Source: Botrytis cinerea B05.10
Taxonomy: Eukaryota; Ascomycota; Leotiomycetes; Helotiales; Sclerotiniaceae
Assembly: GCF_000143535.2 (NCBI RefSeq)
Contig: NC_037314.1
Coordinates: forward strand, 620,001 to 684,000
Reading direction: 5' to 3'
Length of the DNA: 64,000 bases
Part shown: piece by piece, positions 63,663-64,000 of the stretch
How positions within the stretch are numbered: the first letter of the stretch is position 1
Layout of the letters: each line of letters starts with the position of its first letter
The notes under the pieces: model-generated
What the model was told of the DNA's origin: nothing
The model's database searches: none
The model's input: the letters and a program-made list of their open reading frames with translations, nothing else
Translations under genes and position numbers: made by a program

Positions 63663-64000
63663 GATGTTGAAGCATGAAAGAGTGGTACAGTTGTAACCTA
63701 TATCAAAGACTCTGACTGACTAACGGAAGGATTGAGTGATTGAATGATTGGGAATGATTGGTTGGTTGGCTGGTTGGTCGACTGACTGACTGACCGACTG
63801 ACTGATCAATGGGTGAACGAAGTGGTTACCCACAGAACACTCTCAACACGACGAATTTGTGGTTCTACAATCAGCATGGCATTATGATTATGTATAGTGA
63901 AACTGGAACTGGAATTGAAATTGGATAAGGCTGAGTGAGTCAGAACGGGCTCTTTGTTCAAGAACACATTTCGGAGAGAAAAAGGTGTCTTGTCGATGTA
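63663..64000. other. promoter side of the Zn2Cys6 gene with GACT/GATT repeats
   Basis: 338 bp upstream of the start codon at 63662. 63708-63806 holds imperfect tetranucleotide repeats (GATT, GGTT, GACT units). No gene is seen before the window end. Confidence 0.5.
63708..63806 (+). repeat. imperfect GACT/GATT/GGTT tetranucleotide repeat
   Basis: Three related tetramers follow each other over about 100 bases, 45-145 bp upstream of the Zn2Cys6 ATG. Confidence 0.7.

Overview
The window looks like nuclear DNA of a filamentous ascomycete. Genes carry several short introns (mostly 48-160 bp, GT-AG) with CTAAC/CTGAC-like branch points, and the gene set is typical of such fungi: a het-c homologue, a SesB-type NB-ARC (NLR-like) gene, GH71 and GH5 cell-wall glucanases, a Zn2Cys6 regulator and a WD40/HRD3/FRG1 housekeeping run. 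I infer Pezizomycotina, probably a leotiomycete of the Botrytis/Sclerotinia kind. That placement is inference from gene content, not a database result. All exon joins were done by hand, and for each multi-exon gene below the phases close into one open frame, except where stated.

Layout. 1-2630 is a pyrimidine-rich leader and intergenic region. 2631-11686 holds three + strand genes: a Psr1/2-type HAD phosphatase, Sec61-beta (whose first exon is only the ATG), and a 1,339-aa GT28 glycosyltransferase ending in tandem ubiquitin-interacting motifs. 12442-16862 is a very long low-complexity protein with three cysteine clusters. 17943-22829 holds two - strand genes: exo-beta-1,3-glucanase and a 2OG-Fe(II) oxygenase. 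23096-28851 is a + strand housekeeping run: FRG1, a WDR89-like WD40 protein and HRD3/SEL1L. 29925-30404 (-) is a small bHLH factor. 31103-34253 (-) is a SesB/NB-ARC protein without a sensor repeat domain. It is divergent to a 1,020-aa protein with C-terminal zinc fingers (34775-38129, +). Then come a Maf pyrophosphatase (+), het-c (-), an HMG-box protein (+), a GH71 alpha-1,3-glucanase (+), a 1,040-aa membrane protein with glycine-rich internal repeats and a b561-like tail (-), and a Zn2Cys6 regulator (-).

Themes. 31-45 kb has an allorecognition flavour: an NLR-like gene, a divergent zinc-finger partner and het-c. The two glucanases act on the fungal wall (beta-1,3 and alpha-1,3 glucan). Sec61-beta and HRD3 both belong to the ER membrane but are far apart and unlinked in regulation. 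The intergenic DNA is rich in simple repeats; 49.6-52.5 kb is a strongly strand-asymmetric, purine/G-rich microsatellite field. No transposon, rRNA, tRNA or CRISPR array was recognised.

The most unusual items are the repeat/b561-like membrane protein (56225-59780), the truncated NLR with a probable GC-AG intron and its divergent neighbour (31103-38129), and the glycosyltransferase with a UIM tail (7452-11686).
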